A stretch of 64,000 nt of DNA from Sediminibacterium roseum (GCF_009939005.1 NZ_JAACJS010000015.1:1428325-1492324); one strand, 5' to 3'. Positions 26,067 to 35,091 are shown, numbered from the stretch's first letter. Numbers and translations are program-made. Notes: a model not told the origin generated them from the letters alone.

Positions 26067-26114
26067 GTACGGAAGTGTGTAAAGCGCTTTGGTACGGCTC
26101 CAAATTCAACACCC

Positions 26115-26504
26115 ATGCCTGAACAAAAAGAAAAGCTCCGCATCGACAAATACCTCTGGGCCATCCGTTTGTTCAAGACGCGGAGCCAGGCGGGAGATGC
26201 GTGCGACAAAGGAAAAGTGAAAATGAACGGCACAGCGGTAAAGGCTTCGCGCGTGGTGGCTGTGGGTGATGAGTACGAAGTAAAAACAGAGGCCCGCAAA
26301 TGGGTGATCAGGGTAACCGGCCTGCTGCAGAACCGAGTACAATACCAGGAAGCGATCAAATTTTATACAGACATAACACCGGCCGAGGAGCTCGACCGCA
26401 TCCAGTTCCAGGCAGCTGTTTTTCAAACCGGAAAACGGATGAGCAAGATCGGAAGACCCACCAAAAGGGAGCGCCGCGATTTGGGTGGATTTATGGACCA
26501 GTAG
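26115..26504 (+). CDS. S4-domain RNA-binding protein, HslR (Hsp15)-like
   Basis: A 129-residue basic protein. The N-terminal S4 domain (LRIDKYLWAIRLFKTRSQAGDACDKGKVKMNG) is followed by a short linker and a basic tail (SKIGRPTKRERRDL). It has the layout of Hsp15, which binds free 50S subunits carrying stalled nascent chains. It starts 48 bp after the dipeptidase stop, so it may share its transcript. Confidence 0.85.
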   Translation: MPEQKEKLRIDKYLWAIRLFKTRSQAGDACDKGKVKMNGTAVKASRVVAVGDEYEVKTEARKWVIRVTGLLQNRVQYQEAIKFYTDITPAEELDRIQFQAAVFQTGKRMSKIGRPTKRERRDLGGFMDQ

Positions 26505-26579
26505 GTTGTTACAAAACAAGTAAAAGGCACAAACAGTCGATTACATCTCTTGTTAATTAAAGAATTTTGAAATCATAAG

Positions 26580-26969
26580 ATGAGACCTCTTCTCCTGTTC
26601 TTCCTGATGATCGGCGCCGGCATGGCGGCCGCAGCACAGGATGGCAATATTCCCGCCACTTTTCCCGGTGGAGACAGTGCATGGAAACACTATCTCGACA
26701 CTGCATTCAACAACAAGAACATGGTTGCGCAGATGACGGCAAAGGATTACGAGCGCTTCGGAAAAACGCAGCGCGTTGTATATACTTTCAATGTTCTTGC
26801 AGATGGAAGCATCGGTCTCATCAACATCGAGGGGCAGGTTAGCCAGGCGGTGCGCAACGAGGTGAACCGCGTTCTGAAAAACGCCCCGAGATGGTCGCCC
26901 GCTATTGTAGGCGGTAAGGCCAGCACCTATCGCAAGCGGCAGGTGTCTACTTTTGTTTTTGATGAATAG
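26580..26969 (+). CDS. Secreted TonB C-terminal-domain-like protein
   Basis: A 129-residue protein with a signal peptide (to about residue 20). FPGGDSAWKHYLDTAF and FNVLADGSIGLINIEGQVSQAVRNEVNRVLKNAPRWSPAIVGGK match the Bacteroidota TonB-C pattern (FPGG...W, DGS, P-x-W-x-PA). No transmembrane anchor or Pro-rich stalk of a true TonB is present, so this is a stand-alone secreted domain of unknown role. Confidence 0.7.
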   Translation: MRPLLLFFLMIGAGMAAAAQDGNIPATFPGGDSAWKHYLDTAFNNKNMVAQMTAKDYERFGKTQRVVYTFNVLADGSIGLINIEGQVSQAVRNEVNRVLKNAPRWSPAIVGGKASTYRKRQVSTFVFDE

Positions 26970-27011
26970 CGCCGCCGCAACAGGCGTGAACGATGTTCGT
27001 TCTTTTTCGCC

Positions 27012-27019
27012 TAGTTTTG
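27012..27019 (+). promoter_or_regulatory. Bacteroidota -7 box (TAGTTTTG) immediately before trmD
   Basis: Exact TAnnTTTG only 4 bp before the trmD ATG (27024). If used, it would give a leaderless or nearly leaderless mRNA. Confidence 0.5.
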
Positions 27020-27023
27020 CAAA

Positions 27024-27704
27024 ATGACCATCGACATCATCACCGTTGTTCCCGAATTACTGGAGAGCCCTTTCAACCACAGCATTATGAAACGTGCAAG
27101 GGAGAAAGGACTGCTTACGGTGCGTACGCATAACCTGCGCAAATGGGCCATCAACAAACACATGCAGGTAGACGATTACCAGTTTGGCGGCGGCGCAGGC
27201 ATGGTGATGATGCCGGAGCCACTGGCCAATGCGATCAACGAACTGCAGCAGGATAAGAAGTTTGACGAGATCATCTACATGACACCCGACGGCGTTTCTT
27301 TCAACCAGAAAACAGCGAACCTGTTGTCGATGAAAGAAAACATTCTCATCATCTGCGGTCATTACAAAGGCATCGACGAACGCATACGCCAGACCTATGT
27401 AACGCGTGAAATTTCCATCGGCGATTATGTGTTGAGCGGCGGCGAGCTTGCAGCAGCTGTTGTGGTGGATGCGATCGGCCGGCTGCTGCCGGGTGTATTG
27501 AACGATGAAACATCGGCGCTTTTCGATTCTTTCCAGGACAATCTACTCGCGCCTCCCGTATACACCCGCCCCGCAGATTTTCGTGGCGACAAGGTTCCCG
27601 AAGTGCTGCTGCAGGGCGATCCCAAAAAAGTGGAAGAGTGGCGCCACGAGCAATCGTTGCAACGTACAAAAGAAAGACGGCCGGATCTCCTGGATGAGGA
27701 ATAA
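27024..27704 (+). CDS. trmD: tRNA (guanine37-N1)-methyltransferase TrmD
   Basis: A 226-residue SPOUT methyltransferase. The trefoil-knot motifs are present: DDYQFGGGAGMVMMPEPL, LIICGHYKGIDERI and SIGDYVLSGGELAAAVVVDAIGRLLPGVL. It methylates G37 of tRNAs with G36 and so prevents +1 frameshifting. Normally it follows rimM; here it is 12 kb away with its own promoter and terminator. Confidence 0.96.
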   Translation: MTIDIITVVPELLESPFNHSIMKRAREKGLLTVRTHNLRKWAINKHMQVDDYQFGGGAGMVMMPEPLANAINELQQDKKFDEIIYMTPDGVSFNQKTANLLSMKENILIICGHYKGIDERIRQTYVTREISIGDYVLSGGELAAAVVVDAIGRLLPGVLNDETSALFDSFQDNLLAPPVYTRPADFRGDKVPEVLLQGDPKKVEEWRHEQSLQRTKERRPDLLDEE

Positions 27705-27726
27705 TTTCCTTTGCCCTTATCATCAT

Positions 27727-27766
27727 AAAAAAGGATAGAATGCAATCGCATCCTATCCTTTTCTTA
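27727..27766. terminator. Bidirectional terminator between trmD and the LolA-like gene
   Basis: The stem GGATAG/CTATCC extends through an A/T run on both sides (27727-27738 with 27753-27766) with a small inner stem. Both convergent genes stop nearby. It shares a 12-mer (27736-27747) with the terminator at 49744-49755. Confidence 0.75.
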
Positions 27767-27787
27767 TTTTTTCCCTGGAGCTAAAAG

Positions 27788-28651
27788 CTACGGCTTGGGA
27801 TGATACCATTTCTCTTCCAGCCCTTCGTTGATCTGGATATTGGTATTCTCAACTTCTGATTCGATCGGCCCGTAACTCAATACCAATTTTCTCGGGAACT
27901 TGATTTCTTTAAAGTCGCCATACTCTTTTACCAGCACGGTTGCTTTTGTGTTTTTGGGAACGTTGCTTCCAAAGGCCTGCATCAGGCTTCTGAAACCGGT
28001 AAGGTTTGCGGCCATATCGCCGGAGGTTTCCATTTGTTTTACAAGAAAGGTGTTGGTGTCGATGTAATAGGTAACCACCTGTCCTGTTTTCAATGTCATT
28101 TTAATTTTGTAGCAGGGCACCTTGCTTATTTTTTCTGTTCCTGCCAATTCGGCCTTGTGTCCTTTTGCGGCATAGTTCACAAGCTCGGGAAAAGCACCGG
28201 CGCAATCGAGTTCATACTGTTGCGCAGCAACCTCCTCGGGAGTCATGCGTGTAAGTTGCGCACCGTTCTCACCACCACCGCCACGGCCATCCCTTCCGCC
28301 GCCGCCGCCAAATCCGCCACCACCAGGGCCGCCAAAATTGCGCATACCCGGGATGTATAAGTTGCCTGATGTATCAGTGATCATCGTAAAGCTATCACCC
28401 ATACCCATGATGCCACTCACCTGGCGGCGAAACAGTTTTCCTTTTTCACGAACCAGCGTAAGGGGAAGATCGATGTTTTGTCCCATCATACCGATGCGCA
28501 CATTGCTGATCACCTCGAGCTGTTTAACGCCTTCCAGTTTTTCCCTGCCACCGGCAGCGGCCTCGTATTTTGAAATGATCTCGTCAACCGTTTGCGATTG
28601 TGCGGCAAAACTGCTGAGTACTAAAAACAATCCTGCGAAAATTTTTTTCAT
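27788..28651 (-). CDS. Exported protein, LolA/LolB-like fold (outer-membrane lipoprotein-sorting type), with Gly-rich loop
   Basis: A 287-residue protein with a signal peptide ending SFAAQSQ. The opening TVDEIISKYEAAAGGREKLEGVKQLEVIS is the usual start of Bacteroidota LolA-like proteins. A Gly-rich insert sits at about residues 107-128 (GGPGGGGFGGGGGRDGRGGG). The second half (GTEKISKVPCYKIKMTLKTGQVVTYYID in pattern) is the LolA-like beta sheet. A lipid or lipoprotein-binding role is inferred from the fold only. Confidence 0.65.
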   Translation of the reverse strand: MKKIFAGLFLVLSSFAAQSQTVDEIISKYEAAAGGREKLEGVKQLEVISNVRIGMMGQNIDLPLTLVREKGKLFRRQVSGIMGMGDSFTMITDTSGNLYIPGMRNFGGPGGGGFGGGGGRDGRGGGGENGAQLTRMTPEEVAAQQYELDCAGAFPELVNYAAKGHKAELAGTEKISKVPCYKIKMTLKTGQVVTYYIDTNTFLVKQMETSGDMAANLTGFRSLMQAFGSNVPKNTKATVLVKEYGDFKEIKFPRKLVLSYGPIESEVENTNIQINEGLEEKWYHPKP

Positions 28652-28674
28652 ATACTTACTTTCGTTGTTGGTTG

Positions 28675-28682
28675 CAAATGTA
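28675..28682 (-). promoter_or_regulatory. Bacteroidota -7 box (TACATTTG) for the LolA-like gene
   Basis: Exact TAnnTTTG on the minus strand, 23 bp before the ATG (28651). Confidence 0.5.
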
Positions 28683-28742
28683 ACCCGTTTTACAGCGGCG
28701 CTGTGAAAGGAGGCTCAATTTAAACATCATTTAAGATATTAT

Positions 28743-30392
28743 ATGCAGAACGCATCCTTTACCCTTACCGGCAATCTTGTTGATGTGTGGAAGAAAAACA
28801 TCTATTCCGCAGAAATTGTTGTTGAAAACGGCATCATCCGCTCCATCACAAAAATCGGTGACGGAGCATCTTCAATCGGTAAATTTATCCTGCCCGGGTT
28901 TGTAGACAGCCATGTTCACATAGAGAGCAGCATGCTGGTGCCCAGCGAGTTTGCGCGCATTGCGGTTTTACACGGCAGCGTGGGAACGGTGAGCGATCCG
29001 CACGAGATCGCCAATGTATGCGGAATGAAAGGCGTTGAATTCATGATCGAAAACGGCAAACAGGTTCCTTTCAAATTCAACTTCGGCGCGCCAAGCTGTG
29101 TACCCGCCACGGTGTTTGAAACAGCGGGCGCATCGCTGAACAGCGACGATGTAAAAGCATTGCTTGCAAAAGACGAAATCAAATACCTGAGCGAAATGAT
29201 GAATTTCCCCGGTGTGTTGTTCAAAGACGAAGAAGTGATGAAAAAAATTGCATCGGCGCACAAGGCAGGCAAACCCGTTGACGGCCATGCACCCGGTTTA
29301 CGCGGCGGGCAGGCAAAACAATACATCGAAGCAGGCATATCAACCGATCATGAATGCTTTACTGCGGAAGAGGCGCTTGACAAACTCGAACACGGCATGA
29401 AGATCCTGATCAGGGAAGGAAGCGCCGCTAAGAATTTTGAGGCGCTGATCGGATTGCTGGAAGACCATCCGAAAATGATCATGTTCTGCAGCGACGACAA
29501 GCACCCCGACAGTTTAACGGCCGGCCACATCAACCAGCTTTGCGCAAGGGCGATAGCCAAGGGGATGGATGTATTCCATGTGCTGCGTGCGGCCTGCATC
29601 AATCCTGTGCTGCATTACAACCTCGGCATAGGCCTGCTGCGCGAGGGTGATGCGGCGGATTTTATTGTGGCGGAAGATCTTGTTGATTTTAAAATTCACC
29701 AGACCTACATCGATGGCCGGCTGGTGGCAGAAGACGGAAAAACATTCATCGCACCCGTTGCCATTTCTCCCATCAATCAATTTGAATGCGATGAAGTGGG
29801 CACTGCACAACTTGCCATCAAAACAAATGAATACCCCTCATCACAGGGAAGAATACCCGTTATGGAGGCGCTCGACGGCCAGCTCATCACCAACAGACTT
29901 GATCTCCCGGGCAAAAATGAAAACGGCGAATGGGTGAGCGATGTTGCGCAGGATATTTTAAAAATGGTAGTGGTAAACCGCTACCACAATGCGCCGGTAG
30001 CAAAATGTTTCATCAGGAATTTCGGGTTCAGGGAAGGGGCGATCGCGTCGTCGGTTGCGCACGACAGCCATAATATTGTTGCGGTGGGCGTTGACGATGA
30101 AAGCCTTGCAAAGGCCATCAACCTTGTGATCAGGGAAAAAGGCGGTGTGAGCTGTGTAAACAAAACATCGCAGGAAGTACTCGGCCTGCCTGTTGCGGGA
30201 TTGATGAGCGCCGGTGATGGTTTTGCCGTTGCAGAAGCCTACACCTCTATAGACGCCATGGCCAAAACGCTCGGCTCACCACTGGCGGCGCCTTTCATGA
30301 CGCTGAGTTTTATGGCGCTGCTCGTGATCCCGCATTTGAAACTGAGCGATAAAGGGCTGTTCGACGGGGATAAATTTGAATTTGTAAAATAG
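28743..30392 (+). CDS. ade: Adenine deaminase
   Basis: A 549-residue amidohydrolase that converts adenine to hypoxanthine and ammonia. LPGFVDSHVHIESSMLVPSEFAR holds the HxH metal pair. VDGHAPGLRG and STDHECF add further His ligands, and FCSDDKHPD the catalytic Asp. The C-terminal IVREKGGVSC-like region and SAGDGFAVAEAY are typical of Ade. The length is normal for the family. Together with upp downstream it provides nucleobase salvage, although a lipoprotein gene on the other strand separates the two. Confidence 0.95.
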   Translation: MQNASFTLTGNLVDVWKKNIYSAEIVVENGIIRSITKIGDGASSIGKFILPGFVDSHVHIESSMLVPSEFARIAVLHGSVGTVSDPHEIANVCGMKGVEFMIENGKQVPFKFNFGAPSCVPATVFETAGASLNSDDVKALLAKDEIKYLSEMMNFPGVLFKDEEVMKKIASAHKAGKPVDGHAPGLRGGQAKQYIEAGISTDHECFTAEEALDKLEHGMKILIREGSAAKNFEALIGLLEDHPKMIMFCSDDKHPDSLTAGHINQLCARAIAKGMDVFHVLRAACINPVLHYNLGIGLLREGDAADFIVAEDLVDFKIHQTYIDGRLVAEDGKTFIAPVAISPINQFECDEVGTAQLAIKTNEYPSSQGRIPVMEALDGQLITNRLDLPGKNENGEWVSDVAQDILKMVVVNRYHNAPVAKCFIRNFGFREGAIASSVAHDSHNIVAVGVDDESLAKAINLVIREKGGVSCVNKTSQEVLGLPVAGLMSAGDGFAVAEAYTSIDAMAKTLGSPLAAPFMTLSFMALLVIPHLKLSDKGLFDGDKFEFVK

Positions 30393-30409
30393 TTTGAACG
30401 CTACTGAAA

Positions 30410-30844
30410 CTATTTTCCCTCCGGCGCTTCTCCTGTTGCCTTCACCACGGCAACAAACACACTGTCGGTTCCCTTGGGTGTAAAATATTTGGTTTTGAAT
30501 TTGATCGTTTTGCCGGGCGCTATGGTCTCGTAAATGGTTTCGATGCCCTCGTCGAGCTTCACGCCTGTTTTGCTGAAGAATGAAAGTTTGAGGTCAACAT
30601 CCTTGTAGGTACAGAGTTTCGCATTGTTGGTCAGGTGCCCGATCACTACGGTTTGCCCGATCAGGTTCTTACGGTCCCGGTTGTCTACCTGTATGAATTT
30701 TACCGGATTGTTCTTTTCCTTTTCAGCAAGCGTTTCTTTCGCTTTTTCGTAGGATACAGTATCGAACTTCTTGTCTTTTTTAGGATCGTCTTTGCAGGCA
30801 AAGAATGTGGCGGACAAAATGACCAGGCACAGGATCTTTTTCAT
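30410..30844 (-). CDS. Lipoprotein of unknown function
   Basis: A 144-residue protein with a lipobox FFAC (Cys17) after a short hydrophobic signal. Acidic and Lys-rich residues follow the Cys. The rest is a beta-rich domain with an IGQTVVIGHLTNNAKLCTYKDVDLKLSFFSKTG layout resembling FxLYD-type immunoglobulin-like domains. It converges with ade, leaving 17 bp between stops. Confidence 0.68.
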   Translation of the reverse strand: MKKILCLVILSATFFACKDDPKKDKKFDTVSYEKAKETLAEKEKNNPVKFIQVDNRDRKNLIGQTVVIGHLTNNAKLCTYKDVDLKLSFFSKTGVKLDEGIETIYETIAPGKTIKFKTKYFTPKGTDSVFVAVVKATGEAPEGK

Positions 30845-30992
30845 GGTGATTGTTTTGGCTGGTTAAAGTTAAGCGTTTGACCCATCCGCGCGCGCCTTGC
30901 CTGCGCCGCAGGAACCTCTGTCCCAAAAAATTTAACAATCTCAAAAAGGCGCGGGGGAAGAAAGTAAATTTCCCATTCCAATCATTAGAATT

Positions 30993-31000
30993 TAGTTTTG
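30993..31000 (+). promoter_or_regulatory. Bacteroidota -7 box (TAGTTTTG) for upp
   Basis: Exact TAnnTTTG, 22 bp before the ATG at 31023. Confidence 0.55.
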
Positions 31001-31022
31001 CCGCAAACCAGAACCTTTTTCC

Positions 31023-31676
31023 ATGATAGTTAACTTAAGCGACCAACACAGCCTTGTCTCTAACTGGGTATCAGAATTAAGAGATGTGAATGTTCAGCAC
31101 GATCGCCTGCGTTTCCGCCGCAACCTGGAGCGCATCGGGGAGATCGCTGCGTACGAGATCAGCAAGCAACTGCCATGGAAAACGGTTGAAACGCCTACAC
31201 CGCTTGGCATACACGAAAGCAAGGTGCTGGATGCGCAGCCTGTGCTGGCCACCATCCTGCGGGCAGGATTGCCACTGCACAACGGGATGCTGAATTATTT
31301 CGACAAGGCAGACAACGCTTTTATTTCTGCGTACCGCAAGCACCACCGCGACGGGTCTTTCGAGATCAGTCTCGAATACATGAGCTGCCCGGTGCTTGAT
31401 AACCGGGTGATCATCATCAGCGACCCGATGCTCGCCACGGGCTCCTCTATCGTAAAAACCATTCAGTACATGCGCAGCGAAGGCACGCCGGCCGATATTC
31501 ATGTAGTGGTGGCCATCGCCTGCACAACAGGGATCGAGTTCATCAAACGCGAATGCGGGGTGGACACCAAGATCTGGTGCGGCGATATCGACGACGAGCT
31601 TACGGCGAAAGGCTACATCGTTCCCGGGCTGGGCGATGCGGGCGACCTTGCTTTTGGCACCAAAATGCAGTCGTAA
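31023..31676 (+). CDS. upp: Uracil phosphoribosyltransferase
   Basis: A 217-residue enzyme that makes UMP from uracil and PRPP. ILRAGLPLHNGML, VIIISDPMLATGSSIVKTIQYM (PRPP loop) and GYIVPGLGDAGDLAFGT (uracil-binding loop) are all conserved. It has its own promoter and complements ade in nucleobase salvage. Confidence 0.96.
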   Translation: MIVNLSDQHSLVSNWVSELRDVNVQHDRLRFRRNLERIGEIAAYEISKQLPWKTVETPTPLGIHESKVLDAQPVLATILRAGLPLHNGMLNYFDKADNAFISAYRKHHRDGSFEISLEYMSCPVLDNRVIIISDPMLATGSSIVKTIQYMRSEGTPADIHVVVAIACTTGIEFIKRECGVDTKIWCGDIDDELTAKGYIVPGLGDAGDLAFGTKMQS

Positions 31677-31709
31677 CAAAATTTGCAAACGATTCGTTAA
31701 GAGCCCGTA

Positions 31710-31717
31710 TATTTTTG
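31710..31717 (+). promoter_or_regulatory. Bacteroidota -7 box (TATTTTTG) for the PorP/SprF-like gene
   Basis: Exact TAnnTTTG, 51 bp before the ATG at 31769. A TTTG at 31682-31685 is 24 bp upstream, slightly far for -33. Confidence 0.45.
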
Positions 31718-31768
31718 GGCGGAAGCAGCTTAGCTCGCCAGTTTCACGTACATTCGGTATCACCTTTT

Positions 31769-32761
31769 ATGCGAAAACTGATCCTGCTTTGCTGCTTGTG
31801 TTCATTGGCCGGCGTTGTGTCTGCACAGGATCCGCATTTCTCGCAGTTCTTCTCATCACCCCTTACCTTATCACCGGCCTTCATCGGCAAGTTTGATGGA
31901 ACCATCCGCGCCACGGGAAATTACAAGAACCAATGGCAGGTGATCGATCGCGCCTTTGAAACCAAGACCGTTTCCGTAGATTTTCATGTCATGGGCAAGA
32001 ACATCCCTTCTACCGATACCTGGGGGGTGGGTCTTATGGGGTATACAGACAAAAGCGCCAACGGTGCGGTAGGGTTTAATTACGGGAGTATCGGAACCGC
32101 TTTCCACAAAGGGCTCGATGAGGATGGAACGTCGCAGATCGGGGGCGGCTTCCAGGTTACCTATGCAAATATGCTGATCAATACGGCCAAGCTTACGTTT
32201 GCAGACCAGATCACCAGCAATGGTTTTACGGGGGTAACATCCGAGTTCTTCAGCGGCAATGAACTGAACCTGAAATACATCGATGTGAATGCGGGCATTT
32301 TGTATTCGGGCACCTCATCGGAAAAAAATTATTATTACCTCGGCGCAAGCGCTTACCATATCAACCGCCCCAAACAACAGTTTACCGGCGCGTTGTTTTT
32401 GCTCCAGCCCCGTATCACAATACACAGCGGCGGGTCTTTTGAGTTGAACCCTTACAGCAACATTCACGTGAGCGGGTTTTACAGCACACAGTCAAGCGCC
32501 AGCGAAGTTTTGCTCGGCGGTATTTATGAAAGAAAAGTAGCCGACGCCACCAGCTTTTACGCAGGTGCATGGATCCGTTACAAAGATGCCATCATCCCTT
32601 ACCTGGGCACCGAGATCGGCGACCTGCGCATCGGTGTATCCTACGACGTAAATACAAGCGATCTCAAGGCAGGCACCAATATGCGCGGCGGGTTTGAGCT
32701 GTCGCTGATCTACCAGCGCAGGCCGCCGGACACAAGGGGAATACGCTGTCCCAAATTTTAA
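31769..32761 (+). CDS. Type IX secretion-associated outer-membrane protein, PorP/SprF family
   Basis: A 330-residue protein with a signal peptide ending VVSAQ. The family start (DPHFSQFFSSPLTLSPAFIGKFDGTIRATGNYKNQW) is followed by alternating beta strands up to a C-terminal strand (GGFELSLIYQRRP) and a short ending RGIRCPKF. PorP/SprF proteins are outer-membrane partners of the T9SS that help display gliding or surface proteins. They are often encoded next to a large secreted cargo, but here the nearest large cargo is 18 kb away. Its stop overlaps the stop of the convergent gene. Confidence 0.9.
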   Translation: MRKLILLCCLCSLAGVVSAQDPHFSQFFSSPLTLSPAFIGKFDGTIRATGNYKNQWQVIDRAFETKTVSVDFHVMGKNIPSTDTWGVGLMGYTDKSANGAVGFNYGSIGTAFHKGLDEDGTSQIGGGFQVTYANMLINTAKLTFADQITSNGFTGVTSEFFSGNELNLKYIDVNAGILYSGTSSEKNYYYLGASAYHINRPKQQFTGALFLLQPRITIHSGGSFELNPYSNIHVSGFYSTQSSASEVLLGGIYERKVADATSFYAGAWIRYKDAIIPYLGTEIGDLRIGVSYDVNTSDLKAGTNMRGGFELSLIYQRRPPDTRGIRCPKF

Positions 32762-33630
32762 TTGCCTGTTCTCAAAAACCTTTCCCAGTTCCGGTTGTGT
32801 GTGATCACCTCGTTGTGACCCTTGCTGCTGAACATCACTACTTTCTTATTGCGCAGCAGGTTATCGTCTACCTCTTCTTCTTTCACCAAAAGCAAGGGAA
32901 TGTTTGCCTCCGTTATGGTCTTTGCAACCAGCAGGCTGTTGTCGTAAGTACCGCCATCCTTTGTATAAATATTGATGAAGCGGTGATCCGCATCAGACAA
33001 CCAGGCCAGGAAAGCATCGTTGCCGCCGTACAACGCATCAAACAGGATCACTTCGCGCACGGGTGTTTTGTTGATGATGCGGCTGATAACGCGGTATGCG
33101 CCGCTGTGGCCCGCAAGGGAAATATCAAATTGATCCAATAAGAATTTTTTCTTTGGAAGGATGCCGTGTTCCTGCAGTTTCTCCCCCACGTCTTTTACCA
33201 GCGCCTGGAAAACCTGTGACTGCTCCAGTTTTCCGCCATAGCTGTCTGAAGCGTTTTTTGGCCCTTCGGGAAAAACAAAAACAGCGTTGCGCCCTGATGC
33301 TTCAAATTGTTCGGTGAGCTGGAACTGCCTGCAAGCCGTGTCGATGTTGTTTCCCCATCCATGAAACCAGAAAACCAGGTTTGTTTTTTCTTTTGGCGAA
33401 AAATAAGAAGGTACATAGATGAGCACGCTGCTATCACTGTAGTGAGTGGCCGCATCAAAAAATTTTCCGTTGTAGGTATATCCATCCTTCCGTAATGTAT
33501 CGGGGAACATGGAATGGGCGGATGTGAACCGGATGAATTTTCCTGTTTGTGCATGGGCCGCACCCGTCAGCGCGAGAAAAACCAGCACGGCCATCGCGCG
33601 CAGCTTTACAGGGGTGGATTTGATTTTCAT
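32758..33630 (-). CDS. Exported alpha/beta-hydrolase-like protein
   Basis: A 290-residue protein with a signal peptide ending AHAQ. NLVFWFHGWGNNIDTACRQF has the oxyanion-hole HGW(G). ISLAGHSGAYRVISRI contains the nucleophile elbow GHSGA. A late GHNEVITHN could supply the catalytic His. The pattern is that of a secreted esterase or peptidase-like hydrolase (PHB-depolymerase-like layout). The substrate is unknown. The stop codons of this gene and the convergent PorP-like gene overlap. Confidence 0.7.
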   Translation of the reverse strand: MKIKSTPVKLRAMAVLVFLALTGAAHAQTGKFIRFTSAHSMFPDTLRKDGYTYNGKFFDAATHYSDSSVLIYVPSYFSPKEKTNLVFWFHGWGNNIDTACRQFQLTEQFEASGRNAVFVFPEGPKNASDSYGGKLEQSQVFQALVKDVGEKLQEHGILPKKKFLLDQFDISLAGHSGAYRVISRIINKTPVREVILFDALYGGNDAFLAWLSDADHRFINIYTKDGGTYDNSLLVAKTITEANIPLLLVKEEEVDDNLLRNKKVVMFSSKGHNEVITHNRNWERFLRTGN

Positions 33631-33644
33631 AGCTGGTTTCGGTT

Positions 33645-34280
33645 TTATTTTTTCTTCCCGCTCACGTAGGGATTGTCCTTCACAATAAAGCGATAGGGAA
33701 GCAAGGCATCTTTACCTGCATAATCAACACCGATCCTTGGTGTCGCAATGATTTGCAAGGGTTGCACAGTAAATCCATCGTTCACAATAAACAATTCATT
33801 GCCGCGAAGGTCAAGGCCCGTATGTTGCTTATAAATACCAAGTGCTTTGGAAACATTCCCGGGGCCGCGGGTAAGGGTGAAATCGGCCTTTGTTTTCCCG
33901 GTGCGTTGCAGCATATGATCCACACCAGCCACCGGCTCTATGGCGCGCACCAGTACCGCATGCGGCACATCGGCAACATTGGTTACCACGTTGAAGAGGT
34001 GATGAATGCCGTAACAAAGGTATACATAGGCCACGCCTCCCGCTGCATACATGATCTCTGTGCGGTTGGTTCTTCGTCCGCCCCACGCATGCGAGGCTTT
34101 GTCGATGGCGCCGTTGTAAGCTTCTGTTTCAACGATCCGCCCTGCGGTTACAATGCCATTGAAAGAACTCACGAGCACTTTTCCGATCAGCTCCCGGGCC
34201 ACTGTGCAAACATTCTTTTGCCGGTAAAACGAAACGGGCAATTTATCGGAAGCCTTGAACGTTATAGCTTTCATCACCAT
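33645..34280 (-). CDS. 3-methyladenine DNA glycosylase (AAG/MPG family)
   Basis: A 211-residue protein. VCTVARELIGKVLVSS, GRIVETEAYNGAIDKASHAWGGRRTNRTEIMY (catalytic Glu in VETEAY) and YVYLCYGIHHLFNVVT are the AAG signature. It flips out and removes alkylated or deaminated purines. Starts at 34280 and 34274 are both ATG. It diverges from the EI24-type membrane protein with about 55 bp between starts. Confidence 0.92.
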   Translation of the reverse strand: MVMKAITFKASDKLPVSFYRQKNVCTVARELIGKVLVSSFNGIVTAGRIVETEAYNGAIDKASHAWGGRRTNRTEIMYAAGGVAYVYLCYGIHHLFNVVTNVADVPHAVLVRAIEPVAGVDHMLQRTGKTKADFTLTRGPGNVSKALGIYKQHTGLDLRGNELFIVNDGFTVQPLQIIATPRIGVDYAGKDALLPYRFIVKDNPYVSGKKK

Positions 34281-34335
34281 AAAACTACTGAATGTAGTAA
34301 CTTCACCGCCCAAATTCCCCGATTTGCTCAAAGAA

Positions 34336-35091
34336 ATGATCATAGGCATACAGGCGTATTTCCAGGCGCACCGGTTTATCCAAAAACATAAACTGTGGAA
34401 ATGGATCGTGATACCCGGTATCATCTACACCACGCTGTTCCTGGTAGGCATGTATTTCTTCAGCCAAACCTCCACCCAGTTTATCGAGTGGATGAGCCAT
34501 AAAACGGGTTTGAGCGATTGGCTCAACAAAATGGACAGCGGTATACTCGGTTTTCTTTTCATCATGGGAAGCCTGCTGCTGTGGCTGATCCTGATGCTGT
34601 TTTATTTCTCGCTCTTCAAATATATTTTTCTCATCGTGGGCTCTCCCCTGTTTGCTTACCTGAGCGAAAGAACGGAAGCCATTATAGAAGGGAAAGAGAG
34701 TTTCCCGTTTAGTTTCCGGCAATTGCTGAAAGACATGAAGCGCGGCGTTTACATAGCGGTGCGCAACAGTTTGTGGCAAACGGTTTATACGTTATCGATC
34801 CTGCTGCTGAGTTTTGTACCCATCGCGGGATGGCTCATGCCCATCATTGCCTTGCTGGTAGAGTGTTACTATTATGGTTTCTCGATGCTCGATTACAGCA
34901 TGGAGCGCCACAAACGATCGCCTGCCGAAAGCATTTTCTTCATCGGCCACCACCGCGGGCTGGCCATTGGCAACGGGCTCGTGTTTTACCTCATGCACAT
35001 GCTGCCGTTCGTGGGATGGATCCTTGCACCCGCTTATTCGGTAGTGGCCGCAACGCTGAGCATGTATCCTTTGAAACAGAATGAAAAATAA
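34336..35091 (+). CDS. EI24-domain (CysZ-like) membrane protein
   Basis: A 251-residue protein with four to six transmembrane helices. IGIQAYFQAHRFIQKHKLWKWIVIPGIIY and the repeated helix pairs to about residue 245 match the EI24/CysZ domain family. CysZ relatives import sulfate, but many Bacteroidota members are uncharacterised and no sulfur-assimilation gene is nearby. The ATG at 34336 is preferred; an in-frame upstream start would overlap the divergent DNA-glycosylase gene. Confidence 0.75.
   Translation: MIIGIQAYFQAHRFIQKHKLWKWIVIPGIIYTTLFLVGMYFFSQTSTQFIEWMSHKTGLSDWLNKMDSGILGFLFIMGSLLLWLILMLFYFSLFKYIFLIVGSPLFAYLSERTEAIIEGKESFPFSFRQLLKDMKRGVYIAVRNSLWQTVYTLSILLLSFVPIAGWLMPIIALLVECYYYGFSMLDYSMERHKRSPAESIFFIGHHRGLAIGNGLVFYLMHMLPFVGWILAPAYSVVAATLSMYPLKQNEK

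Noticed and set aside
23564..27790. Shared 11-mer GCTAAAAGCTA at 23564-23574 and 27780-27790
   Set aside because: Short and low-complexity; two occurrences in 64 kb are weak evidence for a repeat family.
32758..32761. Overlapping stop codons of convergent genes (also 58303-58306)
   Set aside because: Ordinary compact packing; no functional signal seen.
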